64,000 nt of DNA from Schistocephalus solidus (Eukaryota; Platyhelminthes; Cestoda; Diphyllobothriidea; Diphyllobothriidae). A program made the position numbers and the translations under genes. Where the stretch lies: NCBI GenBank assembly GCA_017591395.1, contig WEDG01005253.1, positions 1 through 64,000 on the forward strand, given 5' to 3'. Shown piece by piece: positions 43,432 to 55,295 of this stretch. How positions within the stretch are numbered: position 1 is the first letter of the stretch; each line of letters starts with the position of its first letter. Below the pieces are notes generated by a model. The model did not search any database. It was not told the DNA's origin and worked only from the letters and a program-made list of their open reading frames with translations.

Positions 43432-46269
43432 CTAAGGGAGAAAAGCAGCCTCGTCACTTTAATTACTCAGGTCCCATGATACAACTACTATAATTTGAAT
43501 TTTTGAATGTAGTCGGTACATGGAGGTGTGTAATCCGACAAATGAGGTGTTCGAGGACAGCGAGACTGAAAGGGAAAAAGGTGAAAAAAGAGGCATTCTC
43601 CTCCTCCTCCTCACCATTACCACCCGTATAACACATCGTCATCGTTGTCATCGCAAGAAGACAAACAGGACCATGAAATTGTGATAACTGCAACAATTTT
43701 CGTTCATTTAAAGACAAGATGTTGCAGCCGCTGGGACTACTCTTATTTAAAACCAACGCATTCTGCCGAGTTCATGCTAAAGAGCAATTGGATACGATCT
43801 ACGCTCCAATTATTAAATGTTGTTGCGGCTAAGGTAGAGGGTTCATCTTAACCGCTCAGTCCAGTCTTTGAGGATAAGAGGAAAGACACCAGTAGGAGGC
43901 GTGTATCCAGTACAGAAGGTCAGTAGTGGTCAGAGTCATTAAGGTGCCATCCGTTTTCGGTCTGTGCGTGCGTGTCTTCGCAAGAGTAATGTGGACGCTA
44001 ATGCTCACGTCTCATGTAAGAATCTGTCAGTGTCAGCTTGGTGAGTTGATCGGGTTGATCATGGAGTGGGTGGCGCCTGTGATTGGCTGTCCTCAAAGCC
44101 AGATTTCCGCATAGTCCAGCCGACAGAAAGTCTTGATCACATGATTGTTAGCGCGCAGAATATGTGCCAGAGGTGGAAATTTATAAGCGCTTGAATCGCT
44201 ACACAATCTCATTTTTTATGATATGACACAGGTTACTTTTACCTGGTAAACTAGGAAGAACAAAAACAGCTTCATTAAACTGGCAGTTTCAACAGACTTA
44301 ATCGAGATTTTTGGGCGTCACAACGGGATTACGCAAACGCTGCACCTTCATGATTTGCAGTATGCCCCGTCAATCGCTCCTTTCGACCGAACTCACCCCA
44401 ACAATAACACAAACGGCTCATCGCGTTTGGATGAACGGGAAAGACTAACTGTCATAATATCAATAACTTTTCAGTCCTCCAAGGTAGCATTTGCTACTCT
44501 TTAGAAAATGCTCTTCATAAACGTATCAATAGAGCGTAATAGGGACCACGGAGGGATGAGGACTGTCTATAAGCCAAACTGGACTACCCCGTGAGTCCAC
44601 AGGCGGTCGATAACGGAGTTAACTTTAGTGAAGTCTAGGTACTAAATAAGCAGTTTCTCGATTGTTAGGAATAAACAGTCATGAACCACGCAGTGCGAGT
44701 AATTATGCGTGAGTCGCCGAAGATTTGACACACGGAGGTCAGAAGTCGGCTCTGATACGCTGCACGATATCGCCATAAAATAAATCTACCCTCATCTTAG
44801 TATGACACAATCTTGAAACATGAAACTGGCGCGCCAGAATGGCGGTAGTGAATGGCCACCTTCGAATCCGTGGGCCACAAAAAACATCCCTAAAACAGGC
44901 GAACCATGTCTTAACCGGATGTTTGGAAAACCAGAGGAGGTTCCGGTCACACTTTTTGAAGCTGATTTGCCGTCCAAAAACGACCGCATACGCTACGGAA
45001 AACTTGTCAGCTACTTCCGCCCGCACCTTAACCACGACCGCACAACCACTGAATGCAACCGACAAAACGCAATCTAATGAAGAAGGTTATTGGCAAAAAA
45101 CGAGACTCGACAGCGAGGATAAGAATTTTATTTACCCGACATTTCGCATTGTCGCTCACAACGTATAAGAATAGCTGTGCGTACCAAAATGTGGTAGTTT
45201 TAAGATACGGTTTCCATACAACCCACGCAGCTGATAAAATCAACAGGTCCCGTGTCCATCGCTGAAGTTCGCACTTGATACCCGCATCTGAGCCGCCAAA
45301 TGATATATTTGGGATCCTACAAAAGGCGTCGACGGACTTCAAAATCTAATCCTCCAGCCCCCCTACAGCACTCAACTGCGTCTCATAGAAGCTGCGATCT
45401 GCACAGTGGTCACTGGTTAATGAGTCCCCAACTAGATGACCGAACCGGATGAGGGTAACCGGTAAGACTCCATCCTCGGTAAGCGCTATTGTAATCCCAC
45501 TAGTCCCACTGCTACCAAAAGTCCTACGGTGGACCACATCAAAGCAGCCCATGCTAATTTGATTCGTTCTCCCGCTCTAGCAGGCATGAGCCATGACGAA
45601 ATTCGGCAGTTATTTACGATATCCAAACAGATCTATTTAGGGACGGGTGGTTTACCTGGGAACGGATTAGAAAAAGGTGGCCTAAAAATGGTGGCAAACA
45701 CGTTGTTTATATTAGTGTGTTTATGGACTGTGAAGAAAACACACCAAACATAAGTAATCCCTGTTCTTGTCCCATTGACCCATCCCACATTCTGTCGTAG
45801 GGATTTTGTTTATTTGGTCGAGTTTTAGGATCGGGTTAATAAATCAAGATCATTTTGTTAATAAAAGCATTTCCTGCATTGTCTGCATTCCCCTTCGTTA
45901 CTAAGAGGTGGGACGGTAAAAAAACAATTAATTTAAAGGTTAAAAAATATATAAAGCCCAGTAGATCATAAAATTTTTGGGTCAGATACGGAAAGACAGG
46001 ACGCAAAACGGTCACCATGTTGCCCTCATTAAAATGGGTGAAATGTTGAAGTTGAAGGACAAAGCATGCGAAATGCGGCGTGCCAATTTTACTAAAATGG
46101 GTTGATATAAGCCAAGTTTTCCCGGTTTCTTCCGTAGGCCGATTAACATCACCAAGCAATCCAAATGGACTGGCGTACAGCAACGCTGCTTAGGCTGATT
46201 AAAGCAGGTGGTTAGTTTACCTATAGCGGCACGGTAAGAAACTTCAGCAGTCGCAAGCGAAGAGGTTAA

Positions 46270-46510
46270 CCACCACCCCACGATGCGGGAACAGAGGTGG
46301 GGGGTGGACACGAATCTGTTTATAGCTATGCGTTACAACTACCGGATTCCCCTCCTCCAAAGTACACCGGGTCCTGATGGCACGACACGGTCAAGACGAC
46401 CGGAGGTGGGCGCAGACAAAGTATCTGAAAAAGTTAAACAACCGTCCCAAAAAGGACCGAGTTATCCCGTTAGCTGGTAATCATTCCAAGAGTGACGTGA
46501 TGAGGTCAAG
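46270..46510 (+). repeat. ~450-bp interspersed repeat, partial copy
   Basis: It keeps 'gggtcctgatggcacgacac', 'ggtcaagacgaccggaggtg', 'ggaccgagttatcccgttag' and 'ctggtaatcattccaag'. The central part is deleted relative to copy 1. Confidence 0.6.
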
Positions 46511-46939
46511 CACGCCAATTTTAGGGTAAAGAATGAGCTGAGTTAGCATAAGAAAAGGTATCTTATTATTGCCCTGAGCCTCTTCACTCTTTCACGCACA
46601 AATCCGAGCCTTTTGGTTTACTGATGCAGAGATTGGGTGCAGTAACTACCGAGGCGTCAGACTCCGTCTAACTTGTGGCACGAAATGGTGCCACAAAAGA
46701 TGTTAATATGCAGGTACATCCTTTTGGACGGAAGTCCGACAAGTCCGGTATACATTTACCATCATCTAACTTTCTGAAGCACAAAAAACACAGCCATCTT
46801 TGACAAAAAAATCACAGTGAAGAGGAGAACCCACCCTAGATCTTCCTTCTGCCGCCATCTCAATGGTCGATTGGGAACAATGGTCTTCAGGAAGCCAAGA
46901 ACATAGAGCTAATTCAAAGCTTATACAGTAACTGATAGT

Positions 46940-47330
46940 TCAATCGCGTGCTCCAGGCAGTGGGCCCAACACCGTGACTAGTGCGTAAATTAGTTTATGC
47001 TGAGCCGAGTTGTGCAGCGTCTGCAGCACTCTCTCTTCGCTCACCCAACTTGCTCCGAAGACTGGAAGTAGATGAGGGCGTAGTGGCTGACAAGGCTAAA
47101 CAGCCCGTCTACGCGTCGCACATACGACCTACTTCACGGTATGCGCCAGGCGTTCATGAGGGCGGTCCGTATCTCACATGTGCGCCTGTGCCATAAGGGC
47201 TACATAAAGAGAGAAACATTACAGGCTGACTCAGTCCTAAGAAGGACCGAGTTAACGCGTTCATTGACATTCTTCTAGGCCATGACTCTCAGCGTGTCAT
47301 GATACATTTAGCCGCGTCAAATTTATTATA
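46940..47330 (+). repeat. ~450-bp interspersed repeat, diverged copy
   Basis: It keeps 'ccgtgactagtgcgtaaatt', 'agtttatgctgagccg', 'gccataagggctacataaag', 'agagaaacattacaggctga', 'ggaccgagttaacgcgttca' and 'gtcaaatttattatattga'. A further 5' half may follow at 47330-47500. Confidence 0.6.
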
Positions 47331-48980
47331 TTGAAGGACGGGCTGATGTGCCGTGAGGATGGAGTTCCCAGTGTTGGCCTCACTCTCTCCTACCTCTTCC
47401 ACGCACCATTACTGTCCGAATCTGTCAACAAACGGATAATGGGATTGGGCACAATGGCTGACACGGCGTACAAGTTAACGCCTAGGGTTTGCAACTACAC
47501 GCATGCACAACAGTACTTATGAACTCACCTGGACTCAGGGCTGTCCGATAAACGCGCATTGTGAGCCAGTTTAACTCTCGGTTTGGTTCAACGCATTTTT
47601 TGCGATGCAGGTTGTGGAGATTAATTTTGAAGCAACCAATCAGCATAATACAACGCTGAGAGAATGGTAAATTTGCTGGTGAATGGAAATTTTCTGTATC
47701 GAATCACCTAGAGAAGAGTTGTTCCAAAGCACTTGCGGCAGCCGATCGCTGTAAAGCGCTACCGGAAACTGGGTTCCTTGACTGAATATGACGACCACTA
47801 AGAAGCAGGGACGGAAAACTTCACCATTTCATGTCATAGCGGTACATCTCGTCCATAGGGGCTAGATATATCCCACCACTCGAGGGGGTCGTCCACAAGT
47901 TCCAGGTAGCGCTTCGTTGTTAGATAATGCATCTAAATAGTCCCACGTCCGTTGGGGACAGGTTGTCCGTCGTCTACATACTGTAATGCGGTTGTGAAAA
48001 AGTCTTCCTTCAGCGCAAGCTGAATATTAATTCCATACCATGGCCATAAGAGCAGACAGCTGCATGAGCCGCTCGTGTCTATGGAGCATTTGTTCAAGCA
48101 AATCACCAACAGGCAGAGGGTGAGTTACGTCACCAGAGGATTAGCAGGTGGTTTATCCGTTTTTTACGTCTTTGGATGTTGCATCATACATTAACGTAGT
48201 CCTCTACCGGTTTCTGCAGTCAAATTTACAAACAAGAGCCACATGAACTCAGCGGACAACATGCGAGGTTATGCCTTATGGAACCGGGTGCTGCGATACT
48301 ATGAATTGTCACCGAGTTATCGCTCAGAATCAGCCAGTAACGCTGATTACTAAGAATTACAGACGACAGGCGATGGCTCTGGTATATTGTCAATATATGA
48401 CAGTGCTTGTCAGACACCTTTTTTCTGCTGTTGGCGTTTTGATCGCTCAGTCTTCTAGTTTGGATAGGAAAAGGTGCGTGGTCACGGTCAAACCCCTTTC
48501 AACGAATTTGCTGTAAGCACAGCCATTCGAACTTTAAGAATCGTGGATGACTGTCTCCCTATCTTGAGACAATAGAAATGCTGTTGATTCTGAAACGCCA
48601 GGACAATGAACCCTCTCTGAGACCTCCCATTTGTTTGTAATACTACCATAAAGACCGGCTTGATTCTATCAATGACTTCCACATGGCGCAAACAATTGCA
48701 ACATAATTCACAATAGATAGCAGAACTCGGACAGATTGAAATTTCAGAATATTTTCCGATACCTTAGATAAGTTGGAGATAGCAAAACGAAAGTAACGAT
48801 TAAGAGGCATGCGCTCAATTGAAGATTGCTAAATAACCATGACTGCATAGATTGTGAGCAAATTTTGAAAATAAATGGAATACTCAGAGAAATCGACCAC
48901 TTTAAAAATTTCCAACAACGCTGAATAAGCCTTGAATTGGATAAGCATAGTAGAATGCACTTTTCCAGCGCATGACGTAC

Positions 48981-49682
48981 CACCCGGCAAATTGGGGGAT
49001 CCCTGGAGGTCGAATGCGCGTGGAGTTGCAAAAGAAAAGGGTAACCTCACTTCGGATACAAGCGGCGACTTCTGTGTTGAAGTAGAACTGGTTGAGAGAG
49101 CATGTATTACGCTGGCCGAGGGCAGTTCGTGGTTCGAAGTTTGAGTCACTGCGTCAGCGGCTGGACGCGATACGGGTTGCGATGGAGGGACAGCTACGAT
49201 CTGATCTTTTGAGCAGCCGCTGATGATGTCAGGTACACTGTCGTTGTTGTCAGTATCGTCGTTCTTGTTAACAGGATTTGAAAATGGTTCAGATGTTCCG
49301 TTTACGCTATCAGTAGTGGAAGAAACTGGACTATCAGGCGTTTGTTGTTGCTGTTGTGGTGATTGTTTCTGCTGCAGCAGGTCCACTAACTTCTGTAGAC
49401 GGACGCAATTATTGCAAGGTGAAGAAATTTTTTGAATTGGCAACATTCCCTCGTTCAGTAGGCCGCCACCAGCGGGCGGTGAGGAGGAACGTGAAAGGCG
49501 AGCCAGCTGAAGTCGAAGGGTGCGAGCATCAGCGATGGATTCGGCCAACTGACCGCGCAATCGTGCCGTTTCCTTTTCCGTAGCACACTTTTGGCGGGTA
49601 AGTTCCGTCTCCAATTTATCTACCGTAATGCGTAGGGTGAGAATTTCTAAGGGTCGATTCTCGCACAGGCTGCATACTTCAT
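48981..49682 (-). CDS. Coiled-coil gene, exon 3
   Basis: 702 bp with acceptor 'tttacctag' before 49682 and donor GTG|gtacgt after 48981. It encodes 'EVCSLCENRPLEILTLRITV' (note C-x2-C), a coiled-coil helix 'DKLETELTRQKCATEKETAR' ... 'LRGQLAESIADARTLRLQLA', then 'SPCNNCVRLQKLVDLLQQKQ' with a second C-x2-C, a short polyglutamine, and a long Ser/Thr/Asn-rich tail. Its first two bases (AT) complete a GAT codon with the last base of exon 2. Its last base (G) makes a GGA codon with exon 4. The two C-x2-C pairs might bind metal, but I know no family with this pattern. Confidence 0.75.
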
Positions 49683-50797
49683 CTAGGTAAAGATGACAAA
49701 GAGGGATACGTCATACAAATCAATAGCTAAATCTAATTTGAAAGCATCGAGGTAAAATGTTTAACAGTCACGTGTTACATAAAGATTGTGAGAAGACGAA
49801 TCGATTTTAAATAGAAAACGAGTGTGGTTATTGGGTGTAACTATGAGGTTATTCTACTGCTTAAGGGAATCCTGAATACATTTAATTGCTAGACTTGAAA
49901 CTCACTGACTCAAGCCGCCATCTTACGTGTCCCAGGAGGTTTGTAGAAAATCCCGGACGTCTTGGTAAAATTGCAGGTCAGGGAGAATGAGGTTGGCAAA
50001 TGAAAGTCTATGTATACGGTCATTCACATAAAAGTTATTTGTTGGATAGCACGACTGGTAATATTTTATCCACGCCATTTAGGGTAAGTGATGAGGTCCA
50101 AATCGTAACATATGTCGGCGACCGATCAACCCGTGTATGGTTGAGGCAAACGTAAACAACATCAGAAAAACAGGGCTTTGCTTGTTCATCTGATTGCGAT
50201 CAGTCAGGAGCGTTTACGCATGGTGTAGTAAAACACCAGTTAAACTGGAACGGGCATGTACCAAGTGGATGAAAATTCGTTTTTTGTGTAGCTACAAACC
50301 CTACAGTTGGTTTGAGATCGCCTTGGAAAGCTAAGCGCTTGGTGATTGCCTGTGGGGTCCATCATTGCACGAGTCGCAAGGTTTGTTTATGTCACTGCTC
50401 AATGTCTCGGCTAATGGTAAGGCATCTTGAGCGCGGAGCATGAATGGACCTGACCACAGGCACCCTTAAGTACAGTGGTTGAAACCATCATTTGGCTACA
50501 TAAATTAGTAATGGCAGCAGTTGCTACAGGTAAGGATTGTAAGTAACTTACTCGTGGTCAGGCGGAGTGTCCGATAGTCTTAAATCAAAAGGAGCAGAAA
50601 TTCTATGTCCTCGGTACAAAGAGTTGTATCTTTAGAGACTAGGAACAATTAATATTTTTGATTGGCTTGAGTATGCATCTATAAGGCACGGAGTGATGAA
50701 AAACAACCACTGAAGAACCCATTTCTTACGCCCAAAGTAAAAGGTTGTTTTGGGCTTAAAATGCCGACAGTAATGACAGACAATGACGCAAACAGAC
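49683..50797 (-). other. Intron of the coiled-coil gene
   Basis: Intronic by the model. The open frame of exon 2 runs on past its donor to 50679, but that extension looks non-coding and its alternative donor (gtaaga at about 50729) would break the phase with exon 3. Confidence 0.5.
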
Positions 50798-51197
50798 CTG
50801 AAAGAGAGACGTCCGTCAATTCAGATGAAGTTGACAAGGAAAGAGGGTGACGTGGGGTAAGTTTGCCATCAATAGATGCTTTGGACTGTTCTAACATTGC
50901 TACTGCCTCAGCGAGTTGGGCACGCAGTTTCCGAACGTCCATCACGGCACGCATGCGTTCGTTCTCGAATTTGTTTTGCTGGTGGCGCAAGGCATCAACT
51001 GCAGCATCCATGTCGCTGTTCAGTTGGTCAACCTGCTGCAGTAGAGCCATGTTCCGAGCCGTCTGCTGGCGTCGGTAGTCACTAAGGCGGGCAACGCGCG
51101 CAAGCGCATTACGCAGGCCTTCGAGTAATTGATCCTTGCTGGCTCTCTGGCCCAGAATTAGTAGGTCCGAGGGGCTGATGAGCATATTCCGATAACG
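50798..51197 (-). CDS. Coiled-coil gene, exon 2
   Basis: 400 bp with acceptor 'acgtttttag' before 51197 and donor CAG|gtctgt after 50798. It encodes 'RYRNMLISPSDLLILGQRAS' then a strong coiled coil: 'DQLLEGLRNALARVARLSDY', 'MALLQQVDQLNSDMDAAVDA', 'RAVMDVRKLRAQLAEAVAML'. It starts in phase 0 to match exon 1 and leaves one base for exon 3. The GTCTGT donor is weak, but it is the one that keeps the frame. The plus-strand frames over it are shadows. Confidence 0.75.
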
Positions 51198-52378
51198 CTA
51201 AAAACGTAAATAAAGGATACTACAATAGCACGGCTACATAATAAATAAATTTGTTGGATGACTTATCCGAACATACTATGCAACATATAATCAGTAGATA
51301 TCTTAAGTTCATGCGTATCTTGGTAAACACGAACTTTTGTATTCGGTTCAGCTAGCACAATAGGCAAATCAGTTTGGTTCTAATACAAGCAAGGATCAAA
51401 AGCAGTTTGGTGTTGAGGCATTTTGATGCGTTCAACGTAGCTATAATGATATGAGAAATGATTTGGACTGCAACAATGTCCTTTTACCGATAAACTTTCA
51501 AACAACCCTAAAAGTTTTCGGTGCGAGACTTCTAAAATTTAGGGGGTATACACATGTTTATCTCTACACCAAATGGATTCTGGTTTACTTTGAAGGAGAC
51601 AGATAAGACAGTAAATATCTGGAAAAGCGTATTTTTGCTGTGAAAATACAAATCAGCGAGCCAGTCACACTGTTCATAACGAGGCAATAAGGCTTGTGTT
51701 TACTCGTATCTTCGATTTCACCAACTGAAGATATATGAGAAACAGGTGATTCACGGCGAGGATTCGCTAAGACAAACACACCAGTTTACTGCACAAACTG
51801 TGGTGAACTTTTGCGCACACAAAACCCTCACTCAAGTGCTAACAGGACGCAATCCTTGCTGTCTTCATCTGAACCTGCGATGTGGTCGTGTCGCATTACC
51901 GGGTTTGACTGAGCAAATTGCTCCCTTTGAAGCACAAGGGCACGCTATTAATCACATTTACAGTAATTCTCTGTTGCACAAATAAAGGCCATCATTCGAA
52001 CTACTAATGGCCGCCAGCAGGTGAGTGGCATCCTGGATTCATTTTGAAAAAAATCGCACGCAACGAAGGAGCGTCTAGGATTCGCCAACGGACAAAAGCT
52101 GCGAGTTTTATCAGTTAAGGCAAGGTGTTAGGTTTAAGGGCATTTTCAACTTAAGAACATGACTGACTTTGGTAAAACGCACGACTAGGAAGCCAGAAGG
52201 CCGTTGTAACATGACAACTAATTATCAACCCCGGGGGCTGTGGGTGATCGAGTTGGGCCAAGGATTCTCAATCTAACTCATAAAAACAAATGGCAGCTAC
52301 AAAAGGCATGATAAAACCCGTAAAGGTATGAAAAAATGAACAAATCTGGCAGAACTAATGGCAACGATAGGTCATTAC
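51198..52378 (-). other. Intron of the coiled-coil gene
   Basis: No repeat or additional exon was recognised. The frame at 51746-51985 (plus) is unsupported. Confidence 0.5.
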
Positions 52379-52792
52379 CGGTCTCGAAGATTCCTGTAGG
52401 GTCTCCGATTGAGAATTCGTGCAATCCTCTGGGGATCCGTTCTCTCCGGAGACTTCTGCAACAACGTCTAATGTAGGTCGACGTAGACTACTGACCGAGG
52501 AGCGGTTGAAAGTATACATATCAAGATCGGGGTCTACCATCGGCCTGTGTTCAGGCTTTCTGCGATGAGGGTCGGAGCGCAGGCGACGAGGTGATAAAAA
52601 CTGGGGAAAACTATCATCCTTCACATCGACAGGGATAATACCATGGCTTATACCCAAAGCGGTTGGTTTTTGCTGGGAATCGGCCACAAAACCGTGCTTT
52701 TGAGGGGAAAGGAAGGGTTCTTGATTGCTGAGTGACCGACAGTCCGTGGTGACTAATTTTTCGGGCGTAGTGCCAAAATGCTGCATGACCAG
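52379..52792 (-). CDS. Coiled-coil gene, first recognised exon
   Basis: 414 bp, phase 0 at both ends, with acceptor 'ataatttcctccag' before 52792 and donor CCG|gtaatg after 52379. It encodes 'LVMQHFGTTPEKLVTTDCRS' followed by a polar, Ser/Arg/Pro-rich stretch ('SPRRLRSDPHRRKPEHRP', 'YTFNRSSVSSLRRPTLDV'), which looks like a disordered phospho-regulated linker. Because it begins with an acceptor it is not the first exon of the gene. Upstream exons were not found before the LINE insertions and may lie beyond the window. Confidence 0.65.
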
Positions 52793-53282
52793 CTGGAGGA
52801 AATTATACAAAAAAGAAATATTGAGAATTATAAAGAAACTGGCTACGTGAGATACACATCAAAATGCACGCAAGCACAATGAGAAAATGTATGAACATTA
52901 ACGCACCACTCGGTAATTACAGTTTCTCAAGAGGCAGGAGAACCCACTTCGATGAAAAGCTTATGATTCATACGAAAACTGAATATAAGGATGTGCGTGA
53001 AATGCAATGAACAATTCAGCCCCCGGATGATTGCGGAAACTGTGTAACAACGGTACCACAGAATTCGGTCATATTAAAATTCCCGGTGAATCAAAATTAT
53101 CAAATCAAACACTTCAGACTATTTTTAAAACCTGCACTAGTTGCAGAAAAGCATGGATTTCACTCAGGTGTTGAACTACTTAGTTGCAGTTTTTGCAAAA
53201 ATCTGCATCGTTTGGTACTGAGCACTGGACATATTTTTCCCGTATTTGCACGATCTTCTAAGATGTTCTTGAAAATTTAAGC
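52793..53282. other. Intron or flank, no gene seen
   Basis: AT-rich DNA between the exon and the 3' end of LINE A. The frame 53086-53280 is unsupported. Confidence 0.4.
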
Positions 53283-53459
53283 CTTTTTTTCAATTCAATT
53301 CAATTTATTGAGGGAAATAGGCATGGGCCTTTGAGTATCCTATTTGTAACGTAAAATAAAGTGCGGTATACAGAGAAACCGCGTGGGTTGCAAAGGTACA
53401 AAAGGCGGTCATAAAATATGACAAGTGTTGCAGGAATCTTGAGGGTAAAGATAAATTCC

Positions 53460-54789
53460 TCATCGCTCAGGCTCGTTGCGGAATATAAAACTGTCAAGGT
53501 TCCTTTTAAAGCTTTCCAGCGATGGTGACATCACAACGTCTTCAGGGAGGGCATTCCATGGTTTAACCACTCTCACAAAGAAGGAGAAATTGCGCACATC
53601 CAGTCTCGCCTGCTGGACACGCAGTTTCAATGGGTGACCTCGGAGATGGTTCGTGGCGGCAAATTCAAAGAAGTCCGAGAATTTCCGGCAACAATCCAAT
53701 CCCTTTACAATGCGGAATGTCTGTAGGAGATCAACACGCATTTGCCTTTAATTCAAAGGGAACAGATTAAGATTCATTAGGCGGGTTTGATATAGCAAGG
53801 AGCTTTGATTTCTAACCATTTTGGTTGCTTTCCTCTGACTCTTTCGAGGCAGTTCTGATCTTGAACTGTCCAGTGTTTCCAGGCCTGCATAGCATATTCC
53901 AAATGCGGCCTAATGAATGTTACAAAAGTCTTAGTGAAGAGATCTTCATCGAAATCCAAAAAGGCTCGTCTGATGGCATGCAACACTGAAATTGCGCTCT
54001 TCACCACTTTCAAGCAGTGAGACGATGGTTTAAGGTGGTGGTCGTCAGCACACCAAGGTCCTTTTGGGTTTCCACGTCTTTTAAGGCTTCACCGTTGAGA
54101 AAGTAACTTCTACATTCGGCAGATCCAGACGAATTGCCTAAGCGAAGTATTGTACACTTATCGACGTTGAACCACAAAAGCCAATGATTCGACCACTCCT
54201 CCAACCGAGTTAGGTTGATCTGCAGTTTATCTTCGTCAGCAGGGCTCTGGATTACATTCGAGATTTTAATGTCATCGGCAAACATTGCTGCTTCACAGTC
54301 GAGATTCCTGACACAATCGTTCACGTATATTAAAAACAGTATTGGCCCTAGTACTGAGCCCTGAGGAATCCCACTCTCGACCGCAGCAGAACTTGACCTC
54401 ACTTGGCCGATGCACACAACCTAGCGCCGACCCACGAGGAAGTTTTCAATCCACTTTAGGAGGTAACCTCTGATTCCAATTCTTTCTAGCTTGTACAGCA
54501 GTCGCTCGTGCGGCACAGTATCCAAGGCCTTTTGAAAGTCAATGAAGGCAATGTGAACCGCGTGTCTATCTTCAAGTGCTTGGATCCACCACTGGAGCGA
54601 ATACAGCAAATTCGTTGTGTATATTCTTTCTTTTCTGAACCCGTATTGACAGCTTGATAACAAATTATGAGTCTCTAGGAATTTCACCAATTCGCTCTTG
54701 ATGATCCTTTCCCTAATCTTGCCAAGGATGGATGTCAAGCTTATGGGCCTGTAGTTTGTCACTGACGCCCAGCTACCGCTATTGTACAA
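53460..54789 (-). pseudogene. LINE A reverse transcriptase and thumb
   Basis: The frame 54789-54421 gives 'VTNYRPISLTSILGKIRERI' and 'HIAFIDFQKALDTVPHERLL' (RT motif A; its Asp is retained). An in-frame TAG at 54421-54423 interrupts it. Then comes 'SGIPQGSVLGPILFLIYVND' and 'AAMFADDIKI' (motif C, FADD at about 54271-54282 intact). After shifts, 'FIRPHLEYAMQAW' (54013-53777) and 'NHLRGHPLKLRVQQARLDVR' to 'NSFIFR'-like residues end at 53460. At least two frameshifts separate these blocks. Confidence 0.82.
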
Positions 54790-54974
54790 GGGAGTTATAT
54801 ATGCCAGCTTCCAATCGAAAGGAAGTGTTACGGAGTCAAAGGACTTTGAAAGAGCACTGTCAGAGGTGCGAAAAGTTCATTGGCGAGTTCTTTCAGTAGC
54901 TTGGGTGGAAGCTCGTCTGGTCCTGGGGATTTCGACTCTTTTAGTTCTTTTTATTCCTTTTGGATCAGCAATTC

Positions 54975-55034
54975 TGAGAAAAGTATATGGCCTGTATTGC
55001 CTGTAAACTGGCAATAAAAAAATAAAATAAAATA
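54975..55034 (+). mobile_element. Short poly(A)-tailed retro-insert in LINE A
   Basis: About 60 bp, 'ggcctgtattgcctgtaaac' followed by 'tggcaataaaaaaataaaat', interrupts the LINE A frame between the EN-RT linker and the RT fingers. The A-rich (aataaa)n end in plus orientation suggests a tiny retrotransposed 3' end from an unrelated element. Confidence 0.5.
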
Positions 55035-55295
55035 ATGCTTGCAGTCGGCGGGTTATCCACTGAGGGACGAAGGAACCTTGCCTCGTTAGTGAAGAATGAG
55101 CGGTAGAACTGTGAAAATACTCGGCTTTTTCCCTGTTTTCAGAAATTTCGACGCCCATGGCAGTCTTAATCAGCGGTATTTGATGTTTATTCCTTGTACA
55201 TCCACGGAGGTAACTGTAGACTAACTTTGGATTCTGCGTTGCCTTTTGCAGCAAAGTCTTCTCAAATTCTCTTCGCGTTTTAAGAATAAGGCTTC

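Larger units (their letters stand above)
43432..48980 (-). other. Large intron of the coiled-coil gene
   Basis: About 5.5 kb between two exons whose phases match. It contains the ~450-bp repeat copies at 46.27-46.51 and 46.94-47.33 kb. The overlapping frames at 44739-45342 and 45346-45753 are long for their setting but lack splice sites and domains, so I do not call genes there. A (CTC)n run lies at about 43598-43612. Extra cassette exons cannot be excluded. Confidence 0.5.
39041..52792 (-). other. Gene model: unidentified coiled-coil / Ser-rich protein, at least 5 exons
   Basis: Exons on the minus strand at 52379-52792, 50798-51197, 48981-49682, 42924-43431 and 39041-39237 all have AG acceptors and GT donors. 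The first three junctions preserve the frame (phase 0; one base + two; one base + two). Together they encode about 730 residues that alternate predicted coiled-coil helices with Ser/Pro/Gln-rich linkers, the layout of a cytoskeletal, centrosomal or Golgi scaffold. I do not recognise the family. No start or stop codon was found, so the gene runs off both ends of the model. Introns hold PLE, RTE and ~450-bp repeat copies; any exons further upstream lie beyond 52.8 kb, perhaps past the LINEs. Confidence 0.65.

Noticed and set aside
44739..45753. Several 70-109-codon frames on both strands as exons
   Set aside because: Frames overlap on opposite strands, have no acceptor with a pyrimidine tract and no recognisable domain. 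They lie inside a phase-consistent intron.
48829..48980. Extension of exon 3 past the gtacgt donor
   Set aside because: The donor at 48980 gives the right phase to exon 4, and the extension is hydrophobic and AT-rich like an intron.
50679..50797. Extension of exon 2 to the end of its open frame
   Set aside because: The alternative donor near 50729 would break the phase with exon 3, and the extra residues look non-coding.
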